A DNA stretch of 64,000 nucleotides. Origin: Pseudomonas putida (lineage in GTDB: Bacteria; Pseudomonadota; Gammaproteobacteria; Pseudomonadales; Pseudomonadaceae). The stretch is from positions 18,536-82,535 of the forward strand of contig NZ_JANHLE010000025.1 of the NCBI RefSeq assembly GCF_028682475.1, read 5' to 3'. The notes beneath the pieces were generated by a model that did not search any database, was not told the origin of the DNA, and saw only the letters and a program-made list of their open reading frames with translations. Shown here in pieces: positions 8,914 through 16,608 of this stretch (within the stretch, counting starts at the first letter, position 1; every line of letters begins with the position of its first letter). A program made the translations under genes and the position numbers.

Positions 8914-9759
8914 ATGCACACCTGGATCAACGCCCTCGCCGACCTGCAAGCCCGTGGTGAAGCCTGCGTACTGGTGACCATCATCGAGGAGCGCGGCTCG
9001 ACGCCACGCAATGCCGGCTCGAAGATGGTGGTCAGCGCCGAACAGCTGTTCGACACCATTGGCGGCGGCCACCTTGAATACAAGGCGATGAAAATCGCCC
9101 GCGAAATGCTCGCCGAACGGCGCGAATCACCGCATCTGGAGCGTTTCAGCCTCGGCGCCAGCCTTGGCCAGTGCTGCGGCGGCGCAACCGTGCTGCTGTT
9201 CGAGCCCATGGGCCAGGTGCAGGCGCAAATCGCCGTGTTCGGTGCAGGCCATGTCGGCCGCGCTCTGGTACCCTTGCTCGCCGCGTTGCCCTGCCGGGTG
9301 CGCTGGATCGATTCGCGCGAGCAGGAATTTCCCGAGCAGATTCCGGCCGGGGTCAGCAAGATCGTCAGCGAAGAGCCGGTCGATGAAGTCGACGACCTGC
9401 CCGCGGGCAGCTACTGCATCGTCATGACCCACAACCATCAGCTGGACCTGGAACTGACCGCTGCAATCCTTAAACGCAATGACTTCACCTGGTTCGGCCT
9501 GATCGGTTCGAAAACCAAACGGGTCAAATTCGAACACCGCCTGCGTGAACGCGGCTACAGCGAAGAGCGCCTGCAACGCATGCGCTGCCCGATGGGCCTG
9601 GCCGAGGTCAAGGGCAAGTTGCCGATCGAGATCGCCGTGTCCATCGCCGCCGAAATCATTGCCACCTACAACGCCAGCTTCGGCCAGCACGACAGTGCCA
9701 CCAATGCCGGCCCCATTGCCCAATTGCTGCCGCCCTCGCGGCGCAGCCAAGCCATATGA
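8914..9759 (+). CDS. xdhC: Xanthine dehydrogenase accessory protein XdhC
   Basis: XdhC binds the molybdenum cofactor, helps sulfurate it and delivers it to XdhB. The protein has 281 residues, with an N-terminal XdhC/CoxI segment (GSTPRNAGSKM, GGGHLE, GQCCGG) and a C-terminal Rossmann-like domain beginning at FGAGHVGRAL (residue 109). The ATG at 8914 is preferred to the GTG at 8908 because GAGG at 8901-8904 is better spaced (9 nt). guaD follows after 10 bp, so the genes are likely one operon. Confidence 0.93.
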   Translation: MHTWINALADLQARGEACVLVTIIEERGSTPRNAGSKMVVSAEQLFDTIGGGHLEYKAMKIAREMLAERRESPHLERFSLGASLGQCCGGATVLLFEPMGQVQAQIAVFGAGHVGRALVPLLAALPCRVRWIDSREQEFPEQIPAGVSKIVSEEPVDEVDDLPAGSYCIVMTHNHQLDLELTAAILKRNDFTWFGLIGSKTKRVKFEHRLRERGYSEERLQRMRCPMGLAEVKGKLPIEIAVSIAAEIIATYNASFGQHDSATNAGPIAQLLPPSRRSQAI

Positions 9760-9769
9760 CGAGAGCCCT

Positions 9770-11074
9770 ATGAGCGTAACCCGCAAAGCCTACCGTGCCG
9801 CCATTTTGCACAGCATCGCCGATCCTGCCGAGGTAGGCATTGAAGCTTCCTACCAGTATTTCGAAGACGGCCTGCTGCTGATCGACAACGGCAAGATCAG
9901 CGCCCTGGGCCACGCCCGCGAACTGCTGCCGACACTGCCTGCGGACGTCGAAGTGCAGCATTATCAGGATGCCCTGATCACTCCCGGCTTTATCGACACC
10001 CATATCCACTTCCCGCAGACCGGCATGATCGGCTCCTACGGCGAGCAGTTACTGGACTGGCTCAATACCTACACCTTCCCGTGCGAGAAGCAGTTTGCCG
10101 ACAAGGCGCACGCTGACAAAGTAGCGAAGATCTTCATCGAAGAACTGCTGCGCAATGGCACCACCACTGCCCTGGTGTTTGGCAGCGTGCACCCGGAGTC
10201 GGTCGATGCCTTCTTTGAAGAGGCCGAACGCCTGGACCTGCGGATGATCGCCGGCAAGGTGATGATGGACCGCAACGCCCCGGACTACCTGACCGATACG
10301 GCCGAGTCCGGCTACAGCGAAAGCAAGGCGCTGATCGAGCGCTGGCACGGCAAGGCCCGCCTGCATTATGCCGTCACCCCGCGCTTCGCGCCGACCAGCA
10401 CCCCGGAGCAACTGGCGCTGGCCGGGCAACTGCTGAGCGAATTCCCCGATCTGTACATGCACACGCACCTGAGCGAGAACCTCAAGGAGATCGACTGGGT
10501 CAAGGAACTGTTCCCTGAGCGCAAGGGCTACCTGGACGTCTACGATCACTTCAAGCTGCTCGGCGAGCGCTCGGTGTTCGCCCACGGCGTGCACCTGTGC
10601 GACGAAGAGTGCCAGCGCCTGGCCGAAACCGGTTCGGCTGTGGCCTTCTGCCCGACCTCCAACCTGTTCCTTGGCAGCGGCCTGTTCAACCTGCCGCAGG
10701 CGGAGAAGTTCAAGGTCAAGGTGGGCCTGGGTACCGACGTTGGTGCCGGCACCAGCTTCTCGCTGCTCAATACGCTTAACGAGGCCTACAAGGTCATGCA
10801 ACTGCAGGGCGCACGCCTGAGCCCGTTCAAGTCACTGTACCTGGCCACCCTCGGTGGTGCTCAGGCACTGAGCCTGGATGACCGCATCGGCAGCCTCAAG
10901 CCTGGCAACGATGCCGACTTCGTGGTGCTCGACTACAAGGCGACGCCGTTGATGGATTACCGCATCCAGCAGTCGAAGAGCATCGACGAGACCCTGTTCG
11001 TGCTGATGACCCTGGGCGACGACCGTACCGTCAAACAGACCTTCGCCGCCGGGCGTTGCGTGCACCAGCGCTAA
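9770..11074 (+). CDS. guaD: Guanine deaminase
   Basis: Hydrolyses guanine to xanthine and ammonia, feeding xanthine dehydrogenase. It has 434 residues of the zinc amidohydrolase superfamily. Metal ligands by family pattern are His78 and His80 (DTHIHF), a histidine in HTHLSE (His231 or His233), His272 (AHGVHL) and Asp323 (GTDVGAG). The ATG at 9770 lies 10 bp after xdhC; longer in-frame extensions run into xdhC and are not used. It is the last gene of the xdh operon and ends at a REP pair. Confidence 0.95.
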   Translation: MSVTRKAYRAAILHSIADPAEVGIEASYQYFEDGLLLIDNGKISALGHARELLPTLPADVEVQHYQDALITPGFIDTHIHFPQTGMIGSYGEQLLDWLNTYTFPCEKQFADKAHADKVAKIFIEELLRNGTTTALVFGSVHPESVDAFFEEAERLDLRMIAGKVMMDRNAPDYLTDTAESGYSESKALIERWHGKARLHYAVTPRFAPTSTPEQLALAGQLLSEFPDLYMHTHLSENLKEIDWVKELFPERKGYLDVYDHFKLLGERSVFAHGVHLCDEECQRLAETGSAVAFCPTSNLFLGSGLFNLPQAEKFKVKVGLGTDVGAGTSFSLLNTLNEAYKVMQLQGARLSPFKSLYLATLGGAQALSLDDRIGSLKPGNDADFVVLDYKATPLMDYRIQQSKSIDETLFVLMTLGDDRTVKQTFAAGRCVHQR

Positions 11075-11085
11075 GCAGCAAAAAC

Positions 11086-11149
11086 ATCGCGGGGCAAGCC
11101 CGCTCCCACACGCCTGTGAAAGCCTGTGGGAGCGGGCTTGCCCCGCGAT
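11086..11149. repeat. REP pair between the convergent guaD and GntR genes
   Basis: The same inverted REP pair as at 8837-8896, with a 16-nt spacer. It fills the whole gap between two convergent genes and may act as a two-way transcription barrier. Confidence 0.9.
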
Positions 11150-11165
11150 TGTTGTGAGCCGGTTA

Positions 11166-11933
11166 TCAGCCCTTGATCGGTACCGAACTGCCACGCTTCT
11201 TGGTCTGCAGCAGATGCGAGAACACCGCATGCAGATCATCCGAAGCACTGTCCTCGTCGAGGTTGAGCTTGCTGTCGATGTGGTCCATGTGGTGCATCAT
11301 CAGGCTGACTGCCTGATTGACGTCACGTGCCTCGATAGCGTCGATCAGTTGCATGTGCTCATCGTAGGAGCAGTGCGAGCGGTTGCCGCTTTCGTACTGG
11401 GCAATGATCAACGACGTCTGCGACACCAGGCTGCGTTGGAAGCTGATCAGCGGGGCATTGCCGGCGGCTTCGGCCAGCTTCAGGTGGAACTCGCCAGACA
11501 GGCGAATACCGGCACCACGATCGCCACGGGAAAAACTGTCACGTTCGTCACGAACCATCTGACGCAACTCGTTGAGCTGCTCAGCAGTGGCGTGCTCGAC
11601 CGCAAGTTCGGTAATGGCACGTTCAACCATACGCCGCGAGAAGAACACCTGGCGGGCCTCTTCAACCGTCGGGCTGGCGACCACGGCACCACGATTGGGC
11701 CGCAGCAGCACCACGCTTTCATGCGCCAGGCGCGACAGTGCGCGGCGGATGATAGTGCGGCTGACGCCAAAGATTTCGCCCAGGGCTTCCTCGCTCAACT
11801 TGGTACCCGGCGCCAGACGCTGTTCGAGAATGGCCTCGAAAATGTGCGCATAGACGATATCGTCCTGGGTTCCGCTGCGCCCGGCCTTGCCGGTACGCAC
11901 TGGTTTCTTGAGAGGTTGCAGCTGTTCGTTCAT
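11166..11933 (-). CDS. GntR-family (FCD) regulator, likely repressor of the purine and glyoxylate genes
   Basis: The 255-residue protein has a winged HTH at residues about 30-95 (LSEEALGEIFGVSRTIIRRA) and a C-terminal FCD-type helical domain with repeated His (SGEFHLKL, HMQLID, MHHMDH), the pattern of metal-assisted ligand binding. The start ATG at 11933 (MNEQLQPLKK) is chosen; upstream extension has no relatives known to me. It lies between guaD and the NCS2 permease. FCD regulators commonly bind T-GT-N2-AC-A palindromes, and the window has several TTGTATACAA sites, one class of which lies in this gene's own upstream region. It is therefore the likely local regulator; the effector could be an intermediate such as allantoin, ureidoglycolate or glyoxylate. 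Confidence 0.85.
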   Translation of the reverse strand: MNEQLQPLKKPVRTGKAGRSGTQDDIVYAHIFEAILEQRLAPGTKLSEEALGEIFGVSRTIIRRALSRLAHESVVLLRPNRGAVVASPTVEEARQVFFSRRMVERAITELAVEHATAEQLNELRQMVRDERDSFSRGDRGAGIRLSGEFHLKLAEAAGNAPLISFQRSLVSQTSLIIAQYESGNRSHCSYDEHMQLIDAIEARDVNQAVSLMMHHMDHIDSKLNLDEDSASDDLHAVFSHLLQTKKRGSSVPIKG

Positions 11934-12039
11934 GGGCACTCGAGCACGGGGATCGGCCTGTCGGACCCTGACTGTAATACCAGCCAGTGGGGCGGAGGCA
12001 AGTCTTGGTAAGAAAATTAAACGATTAAGGTATGGGCAC

Positions 12040-12051
12040 ATTGTACACAGC
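12040..12051. promoter_or_regulatory. Degenerate TTGTAC-ACA operator upstream of the GntR gene
   Basis: ATTGTACACAG-type sequence about 107 bp upstream of the regulator start. It resembles the TTGTATACAA sites but has only one good arm, so it could be an autoregulatory site. Confidence 0.35.
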
Positions 12052-12129
12052 CGCAGCGATTTCTGCAGGGGTTGATGGCCTTTATAGCAATGCGGCGAAA
12101 TTATTTGCGCACAGCAACGAAAACATTAT

Positions 12130-12157
12130 TTGCATTCTTTGTATACAAACGCATAAT
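12130..12157 (+). promoter_or_regulatory. Predicted purine permease promoter with an operator in its spacer
   Basis: TTGCAT (12130-12135), 16 bp, CATAAT (12152-12157). The perfect palindrome TTTGTATACAAA (12138-12149) sits exactly between the hexamers, where a bound protein would block RNA polymerase. The palindrome is certain; the promoter is a prediction. Confidence 0.55.
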
Positions 12158-12170
12158 CCATCCGTGCAAC

Positions 12171-12188
12171 TTCCTGACCCAGAAGTCA
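12171..12188. promoter_or_regulatory. Second copy of the TTCCTGAC-N-CAGAAGTCA motif
   Basis: Matches 17 of 18 bases of the sequence at 4895-4912 upstream of xdhA. It includes TGAC-N6-GTCA at 12175-12188. It lies just downstream of the predicted permease promoter, in the early transcribed leader. Confidence 0.5.
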
Positions 12189-12292
12189 ACAAACGGTCCG
12201 GTGGCCTGCCATCCCAACCGCCTCACAGAGCTCCCCAGTGCGTGCGCAGGACCGGCTCTGAAAAACAAGAAAAGACTTGAGGAGTACATGCT

Positions 12293-13642
12293 GTGGAAAG
12301 CCGCAAATCCGAAGCCCCTACGCTGGATCTTGCCCCACCGCTCGAAACGAGCTGGCTGGAGCGGATTTTCAAACTCAAGCTACATGGCACCACCGTCAAA
12401 ACCGAAATGATCGCCGGGCTGACCACCTTTATCACCATGGCCTACATCATCTTCGTCAACCCCAACATCATGGCCGATGCCGGCATCGATCACGGCGCGG
12501 CCTTTGTCGCCACCTGTATCGCCGCCGCCCTGGGCTGTCTGTTGATGGGTCTGTATGCCAACTGGCCGGTAGGCCTGGCACCGGGCATGGGGCTCAACGC
12601 CTTCTTTACCTATACCGTGGTCGGGACCATGGGCTACACCTGGGAGGCGGCGCTGGGCGCGGTATTCGTCTCCGGGGTGCTGTTCATGCTGCTGACGCTG
12701 TCGCGGGTGCGTGAATGGCTGCTCAACAGCATTCCCGTGAGCCTGCGTCATGCAATGGGTGCCGGCGTCGGATTGTTTCTCGGACTGATCGGTCTTAAAA
12801 CTGCCGGAATTGTCGTCGACAGTCCGGCCACCCTGATCAAGCTCGGCTCCCTGCACGAGCCAGGCCCGCTGCTGGCGGCGATCTGCTTTTTGATGATTGC
12901 GGTGCTCAGCTATCACCGGGTGTTCGGCGCGATCCTGATCAGCATCATCAGCGTCACCCTCGCCGGCTGGGGTCTGGGCCTGGTCGAGTACGGCGGCCTG
13001 TTCTCGCTGCCACCGAGCCTGGCACCGACCTGGATGGCCATGGATGTCGCCGGCGTGTTCAACGTCAGCATGATTGCCGTTGTGTTCGCCTTCCTCTTCG
13101 TGCACATGTTCGACACCGCCGGCACCCTGATGGGCGTAGCCCAGCGTGCCAACCTGGTGAATGCCGACGGACGCATCGAAAACCTCTCGCGTGCATTGAA
13201 GGCAGACAGTGCCTCGAGCGTGTTCGGTGCCGTGGTCGGCGTTCCGCCGGTTACCAGCTATGTGGAGAGTGCTGCGGGTGTTGCCGCCGGTGGCCGCACG
13301 GGCCTGACGGCGGTGGTGGTCGGGCTGTTCTTCATCGCTGCGATGTTCTTCGCGCCACTGGCCGGGATGATCCCCGCCTACGCCACCGCCGGTGCGTTGA
13401 TCTATGTCGCCATGCTGATGATGGGCAGCATGGCGCACATCAACTGGGATGAAGCCACCGACAGCATCCCGGCGATTGTCACCGCGATCATGATGCCGCT
13501 GACCTTCTCGGTCGCCGACGGTATTGCCCTGGGCTTTATCACTTATGTGGTGCTCAAGGCCGGTACCGGTCGTTTCAGCGAGATCTCGGCGAGCCTGTGG
13601 GTGCTGACGGCGATCTTCATTGCCAAGTTTGTGTTCCTGTAA
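12293..13642 (+). CDS. NCS2 purine permease, AzgA/GhxP type (hypoxanthine, guanine or adenine)
   Basis: Inner-membrane proton-coupled nucleobase importer; 449 residues with about 12-14 hydrophobic segments. It carries the AzgA-branch features GLTTFITMAYIIFVNPNI near residue 45 and APGMGLNAFFTYTVVG near residue 95, and FDTAGTLMGVAQRANL in the middle. Start: GTG at 12293, 8 nt after GGAG (12281-12284); the nearby ATG at 12288 is out of frame. It probably supplies guanine and hypoxanthine to GuaD and Xdh. The operator at 12138 suggests repression by the neighbouring GntR protein. Confidence 0.9.
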   Translation: MESRKSEAPTLDLAPPLETSWLERIFKLKLHGTTVKTEMIAGLTTFITMAYIIFVNPNIMADAGIDHGAAFVATCIAAALGCLLMGLYANWPVGLAPGMGLNAFFTYTVVGTMGYTWEAALGAVFVSGVLFMLLTLSRVREWLLNSIPVSLRHAMGAGVGLFLGLIGLKTAGIVVDSPATLIKLGSLHEPGPLLAAICFLMIAVLSYHRVFGAILISIISVTLAGWGLGLVEYGGLFSLPPSLAPTWMAMDVAGVFNVSMIAVVFAFLFVHMFDTAGTLMGVAQRANLVNADGRIENLSRALKADSASSVFGAVVGVPPVTSYVESAAGVAAGGRTGLTAVVVGLFFIAAMFFAPLAGMIPAYATAGALIYVAMLMMGSMAHINWDEATDSIPAIVTAIMMPLTFSVADGIALGFITYVVLKAGTGRFSEISASLWVLTAIFIAKFVFL

Positions 13643-13663
13643 ACACAACCTCGGGGAAACAGA

Positions 13664-13689
13664 GCCTCACCTTCGGGTGGGGCTTTTTT
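13664..13689 (+). terminator. Intrinsic terminator after the purine permease
   Basis: GCCTCACC (13664-13671), TTCG loop, GGTGGGGC (13676-13683), then six T. The stem has one G-U pair and a stable UUCG loop. Confidence 0.85.
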
Positions 13690-13698
13690 GTGGGCCTT

Positions 13699-13761
13699 AT
13701 CGCGGGGCAAGCCCGCTCCCACCGAAGGTGATCCCCGGTGGGAGCGGGCTTGCCCCGCGAT
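13699..13761. repeat. REP pair
   Basis: Inverted pair of the ATCGCGGGGCAAGCCCGCTC repeat in the gap between the convergent permease and hiuH genes, between their two terminators. Confidence 0.9.
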
Positions 13762-13767
13762 GCAGGC

Positions 13768-13794
13768 AAAAAAAAGCCCGCAGTGTGAGCGGGC
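13768..13794 (-). terminator. Intrinsic terminator of hiuH
   Basis: Stem GCCCGC (13776-13781) and GCGGGC (13789-13794). On the minus strand it is followed by a run of eight T (the A-run at 13768-13775). Confidence 0.8.
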
Positions 13795-13825
13795 AAGGAC
13801 CTACGAAGATTCTTCTAGCGACCAA

Positions 13826-14179
13826 CTAGCTTCCACGATAGGTCGAGTAACTGTACGGCGAGATCAACAGCGGCACGTGGTAGTGATCCTGCTCGGCGCT
13901 GATGCCAAAGCGCAGGACCACCACATCAAGGAAGGCATGCTCCGGCAGCTGCACGCCACGGGCGCGGTAGTAGTCGCCCGCATTGAACTGCAGCTGGTAG
14001 ACGCCGCTGCGGTAATCGTCACCTTGCAGCAGCGGCGCATCGCAACGGCCATCGCTGTTGGTCAGGGTGGTGTGCACCAGCTCAAGCTGCTGGCCTTCGA
14101 CGCGGTACAGCTCGACCTTGATCGAGCTGCCAGGGCAGCCGTGAGCGGCATCCAGTACATGCGTGGTCAAACGTCCCAT
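13826..14179 (-). CDS. hiuH: 5-Hydroxyisourate hydrolase (transthyretin-like)
   Basis: Hydrolyses 5-hydroxyisourate, the product of urate oxidation, to OHCU. It is a 117-residue protein beginning MGRLTTHVLDAAHGCPG and ending in YRGS, the C-terminal signature that separates true HIU hydrolases from transthyretins. No signal peptide is seen, so it should be cytoplasmic. It is divergent from puuE, with which it shares a regulatory region of 385 bp. Confidence 0.95.
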   Translation of the reverse strand: MGRLTTHVLDAAHGCPGSSIKVELYRVEGQQLELVHTTLTNSDGRCDAPLLQGDDYRSGVYQLQFNAGDYYRARGVQLPEHAFLDVVVLRFGISAEQDHYHVPLLISPYSYSTYRGS

Positions 14180-14284
14180 TGCTTGCTCGCCTCTGTTCTA
14201 TCTGTGGGCAAAAAATCCCGTACGGCGCCGCCAGAAGAGCCGGCAGCGTACGACTGTCGGATTATTAAGACATTTTTCTGTAAA

Positions 14285-14296
14285 ATTGTACACAAT
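14285..14296. promoter_or_regulatory. Operator ATTGTACACAAT upstream of hiuH
   Basis: Arms ATTGT and ACAAT around AC. It belongs to the same class as the TTGTATACAA palindromes, about 105 bp upstream of the hiuH start. Confidence 0.5.
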
Positions 14297-14460
14297 AATT
14301 CGGTATTCTTACCTGACACGCCCACCCCCTTCTGTAAATACGCCATCAGTCGCAAAACCACGGCACTGGCCGACGAACGCGTCATTAACTGACCAATTGG
14401 GCAGGTTTCTTGCAGAGGGTTTTAGAGGTCAAAAACAGGAAGAAATAGGAAAAAACAGGC

Positions 14461-14489
14461 TTACAAACCGCAAACAAAGTTGTATACAA
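14461..14489 (+). promoter_or_regulatory. Predicted puuE promoter overlapped by TTGTATACAA
   Basis: TTACAA (14461-14466), 16 bp, TATACA (14483-14488). The palindrome TTGTATACAA (14480-14489) covers the -10 element, so its occupancy should repress puuE-uraD-allA. The palindrome is certain; the promoter assignment is weaker. Confidence 0.5.
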
Positions 14490-14564
14490 TCACCTCATCG
14501 TCGTGGCCGATACCCTACCCGGGCGCCACGCCCTCCGTTTACACGAATAAGAAGGAAGACTGCA

Positions 14565-15494
14565 GTGAGCGCTGATTATCCTCGCGACCTGATCGGTTAC
14601 GGCAATACCCCACCCCATCCGCGCTGGCCGGGGAATGCCCGCATCGCTTTGTCTTTCGTGCTCAATTACGAAGAAGGCGGTGAACGCAACATTCTTCACG
14701 GGGACAAGGAATCGGAAGCCTTCCTCTCGGAAATGGTTGCCGCCCAGCCCCTGCAGGGCGCGCGTAACATGAGCATGGAATCGCTCTACGAGTACGGCAG
14801 CCGCGCTGGCGTCTGGCGCCTGCTCAAGCTGTTCAAGGACACCGGCGTGCCGCTGACCATCTTCGCCGTCGCCATGGCCGCCCAGCGTCACCCCGACGTG
14901 ATCCGCGCCATGGTCGAAGCCGGCCACGAGATCTGCAGCCACGGCTACCGCTGGATCGACTACCAGAACATGGATGAGGCCCAGGAACGCGAGCACATGC
15001 TCGAAGCCATCCGCATCCTCACCGAACTGACCGGCGAGCGTCCGCTGGGCTGGTACACCGGCCGTACCGGAATCAACACCCGGCGCCTGGTGATGGAGGA
15101 AGGCGGCTTCCTCTACGACAGCGACACCTACGACGACGACCTGCCCTACTGGGAACCGAACAACCCGACCGGCAAGCCGCATCTGGTGATCCCGTACACC
15201 CTGGACACCAACGACATGCGCTTCACCCAGGTGCAGGGCTTCAACTGCGGCGAGCAGTTCTTCCAGTACCTCAAGGACGCCTTCGACGTTCTCTACGAAG
15301 AAGGCGCCGAAGCCCCGAAGATGCTCTCGATCGGCCTGCACTGCCGCCTGGTCGGCCGTCCGGCGCGCCTGGCCGCGCTCAAGCGTTTCATTGAATACGC
15401 CAAGAGCCATGAACAGGTCTGGTTCACCCGGCGTGTGGACATCGCCCGTCACTGGCATGCCACCCACCCTTACAAAGCCGAGAACGCCCAATGA
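14565..15494 (+). CDS. puuE: Allantoinase PuuE (polysaccharide-deacetylase fold)
   Basis: Metal-independent allantoinase that opens allantoin to allantoate. It has 309 residues. The NodB-type fold shows in LSFVLNYEEGGERN near the N-terminus, EAGHEICSHGYRWIDYQ (residues about 120-140) and WYTGRTG further on. Start: GTG at 14565, with AAGGA (14552-14556) 8 nt upstream; earlier in-frame codons lack a ribosome site. The stop overlaps the uraD start (ATGA), so the two are coupled. Confidence 0.95.
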   Translation: MSADYPRDLIGYGNTPPHPRWPGNARIALSFVLNYEEGGERNILHGDKESEAFLSEMVAAQPLQGARNMSMESLYEYGSRAGVWRLLKLFKDTGVPLTIFAVAMAAQRHPDVIRAMVEAGHEICSHGYRWIDYQNMDEAQEREHMLEAIRILTELTGERPLGWYTGRTGINTRRLVMEEGGFLYDSDTYDDDLPYWEPNNPTGKPHLVIPYTLDTNDMRFTQVQGFNCGEQFFQYLKDAFDVLYEEGAEAPKMLSIGLHCRLVGRPARLAALKRFIEYAKSHEQVWFTRRVDIARHWHATHPYKAENAQ

Positions 15495-16006
15495 CCGCTT
15501 TCAAAACCCTCAAGCCTTCGTCCCTGGAGCGCAGCGCGTTCGTCGAAGCCTTTGCCGACATCTACGAGCACTCGCCCTGGGTTGCCGAGAAGGCCTACGA
15601 CCTGGGCCAGCTGCAGGAAATCGACCAGATCGAAGCCCTGCATCAGCGCATGAGCGACATTCTGCTGAGCGCCGACCACGCCGCCCAGCTGGCCCTGATC
15701 AATGCGCACCCGGACCTCGCCGGCAAAGCCGCGATCCAGGGCGAACTGACCGAGTCGAGCACCAATGAGCAGGCCGGTGCCGGTATCCACCAGTGCACCG
15801 CCGAAGAGTTCGAGCGTTTCACCGAACTCAACGACGCTTACAAAGAGAAGTTCAAGTTTCCGTTCATCATGGCGGTCAAAGGCAGCAATCGGCACCAGAT
15901 CCTCGCCTCGTTCGAGAAGCGTATCCACAACTCGGTCGAGGCCGAGTTCAAGGAAGCGTTGGCGCAGATCAACCTGATTGCCCTGTTCCGCCTGCTGCAA
16001 CTTTAA
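15491..16006 (+). CDS. uraD: OHCU decarboxylase
   Basis: Decarboxylates 2-oxo-4-hydroxy-4-carboxy-5-ureidoimidazoline to S-allantoin. It is a 171-residue all-helical protein with the family stretches ALHQRMSDIL, INAHPDLAGKAA, LNDAYKEKFKFPFI and RIHNSVEAEFKEAL. It sits in operon between puuE and allA. The 48-bp gap to allA holds an imperfect hairpin but no gene. Confidence 0.95.
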   Translation: MTAFKTLKPSSLERSAFVEAFADIYEHSPWVAEKAYDLGQLQEIDQIEALHQRMSDILLSADHAAQLALINAHPDLAGKAAIQGELTESSTNEQAGAGIHQCTAEEFERFTELNDAYKEKFKFPFIMAVKGSNRHQILASFEKRIHNSVEAEFKEALAQINLIALFRLLQL

Positions 16007-16054
16007 GGGTAGGCCCGGCCTTACCCACCACAACACAGAATAAAGAGAATCCGC

Positions 16055-16558
16055 ATGCGCACTTTAGTGATTGAGCCCTTGACCAAAGAAGCCTTCGCCC
16101 CTTTCGGTGACGTGATCGAAACCGACGGCAGCGACCACTTCATGATCAACAACGGTTCGACCATGCGCTTCCACAAGCTGGCGACGGTTCAAACCGCCCA
16201 GCCCGAGGACAACGCGATCATCAGCATCTTCCGCGCCGACGCGCTGGACATGCCGCTGACCGTTCGCATGCTGGAGCGCCATCCGCTGGGCAGCCAGGCG
16301 TTCATTCCGCTGCTCGGCAATCCCTTTCTGATCGTGGTCGCGCCCCTTGGCGATGCACCTGTATCGGGCCTGGTCCGTGCCTTCCGCAGTAATGGAAGGC
16401 AGGGCATCAATTACCATCGCGGCGTCTGGCACCACCCGGTGCTGACGATCGAAAAGCGGGATGACTTCCTGGTGGTTGATCGCAGTGGCACTGGCAATAA
16501 CTGCGATGAGCATTTTTTCAATGAGGATGAGCAATTGATCCTCGCCCCCCACCAATAA
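16055..16558 (+). CDS. allA: Ureidoglycolate lyase
   Basis: Cleaves ureidoglycolate to glyoxylate and urea. The 167-residue cupin-like protein begins MRTLVIEPLTKEAFAPFGDVIE and has FRSNGRQGINYHRGVWHHP in its second half, the conserved region of the family. Its glyoxylate product feeds gcl and its urea could leave through the urea channel at 33045. No allantoicase gene, which would make its substrate, lies beside it. Confidence 0.93.
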   Translation: MRTLVIEPLTKEAFAPFGDVIETDGSDHFMINNGSTMRFHKLATVQTAQPEDNAIISIFRADALDMPLTVRMLERHPLGSQAFIPLLGNPFLIVVAPLGDAPVSGLVRAFRSNGRQGINYHRGVWHHPVLTIEKRDDFLVVDRSGTGNNCDEHFFNEDEQLILAPHQ

Positions 16559-16608
16559 GAGAAGACCTGAGCACCCGGCTACAGGGTGCCAGGGTAGAGG
16601 TAAAGACT

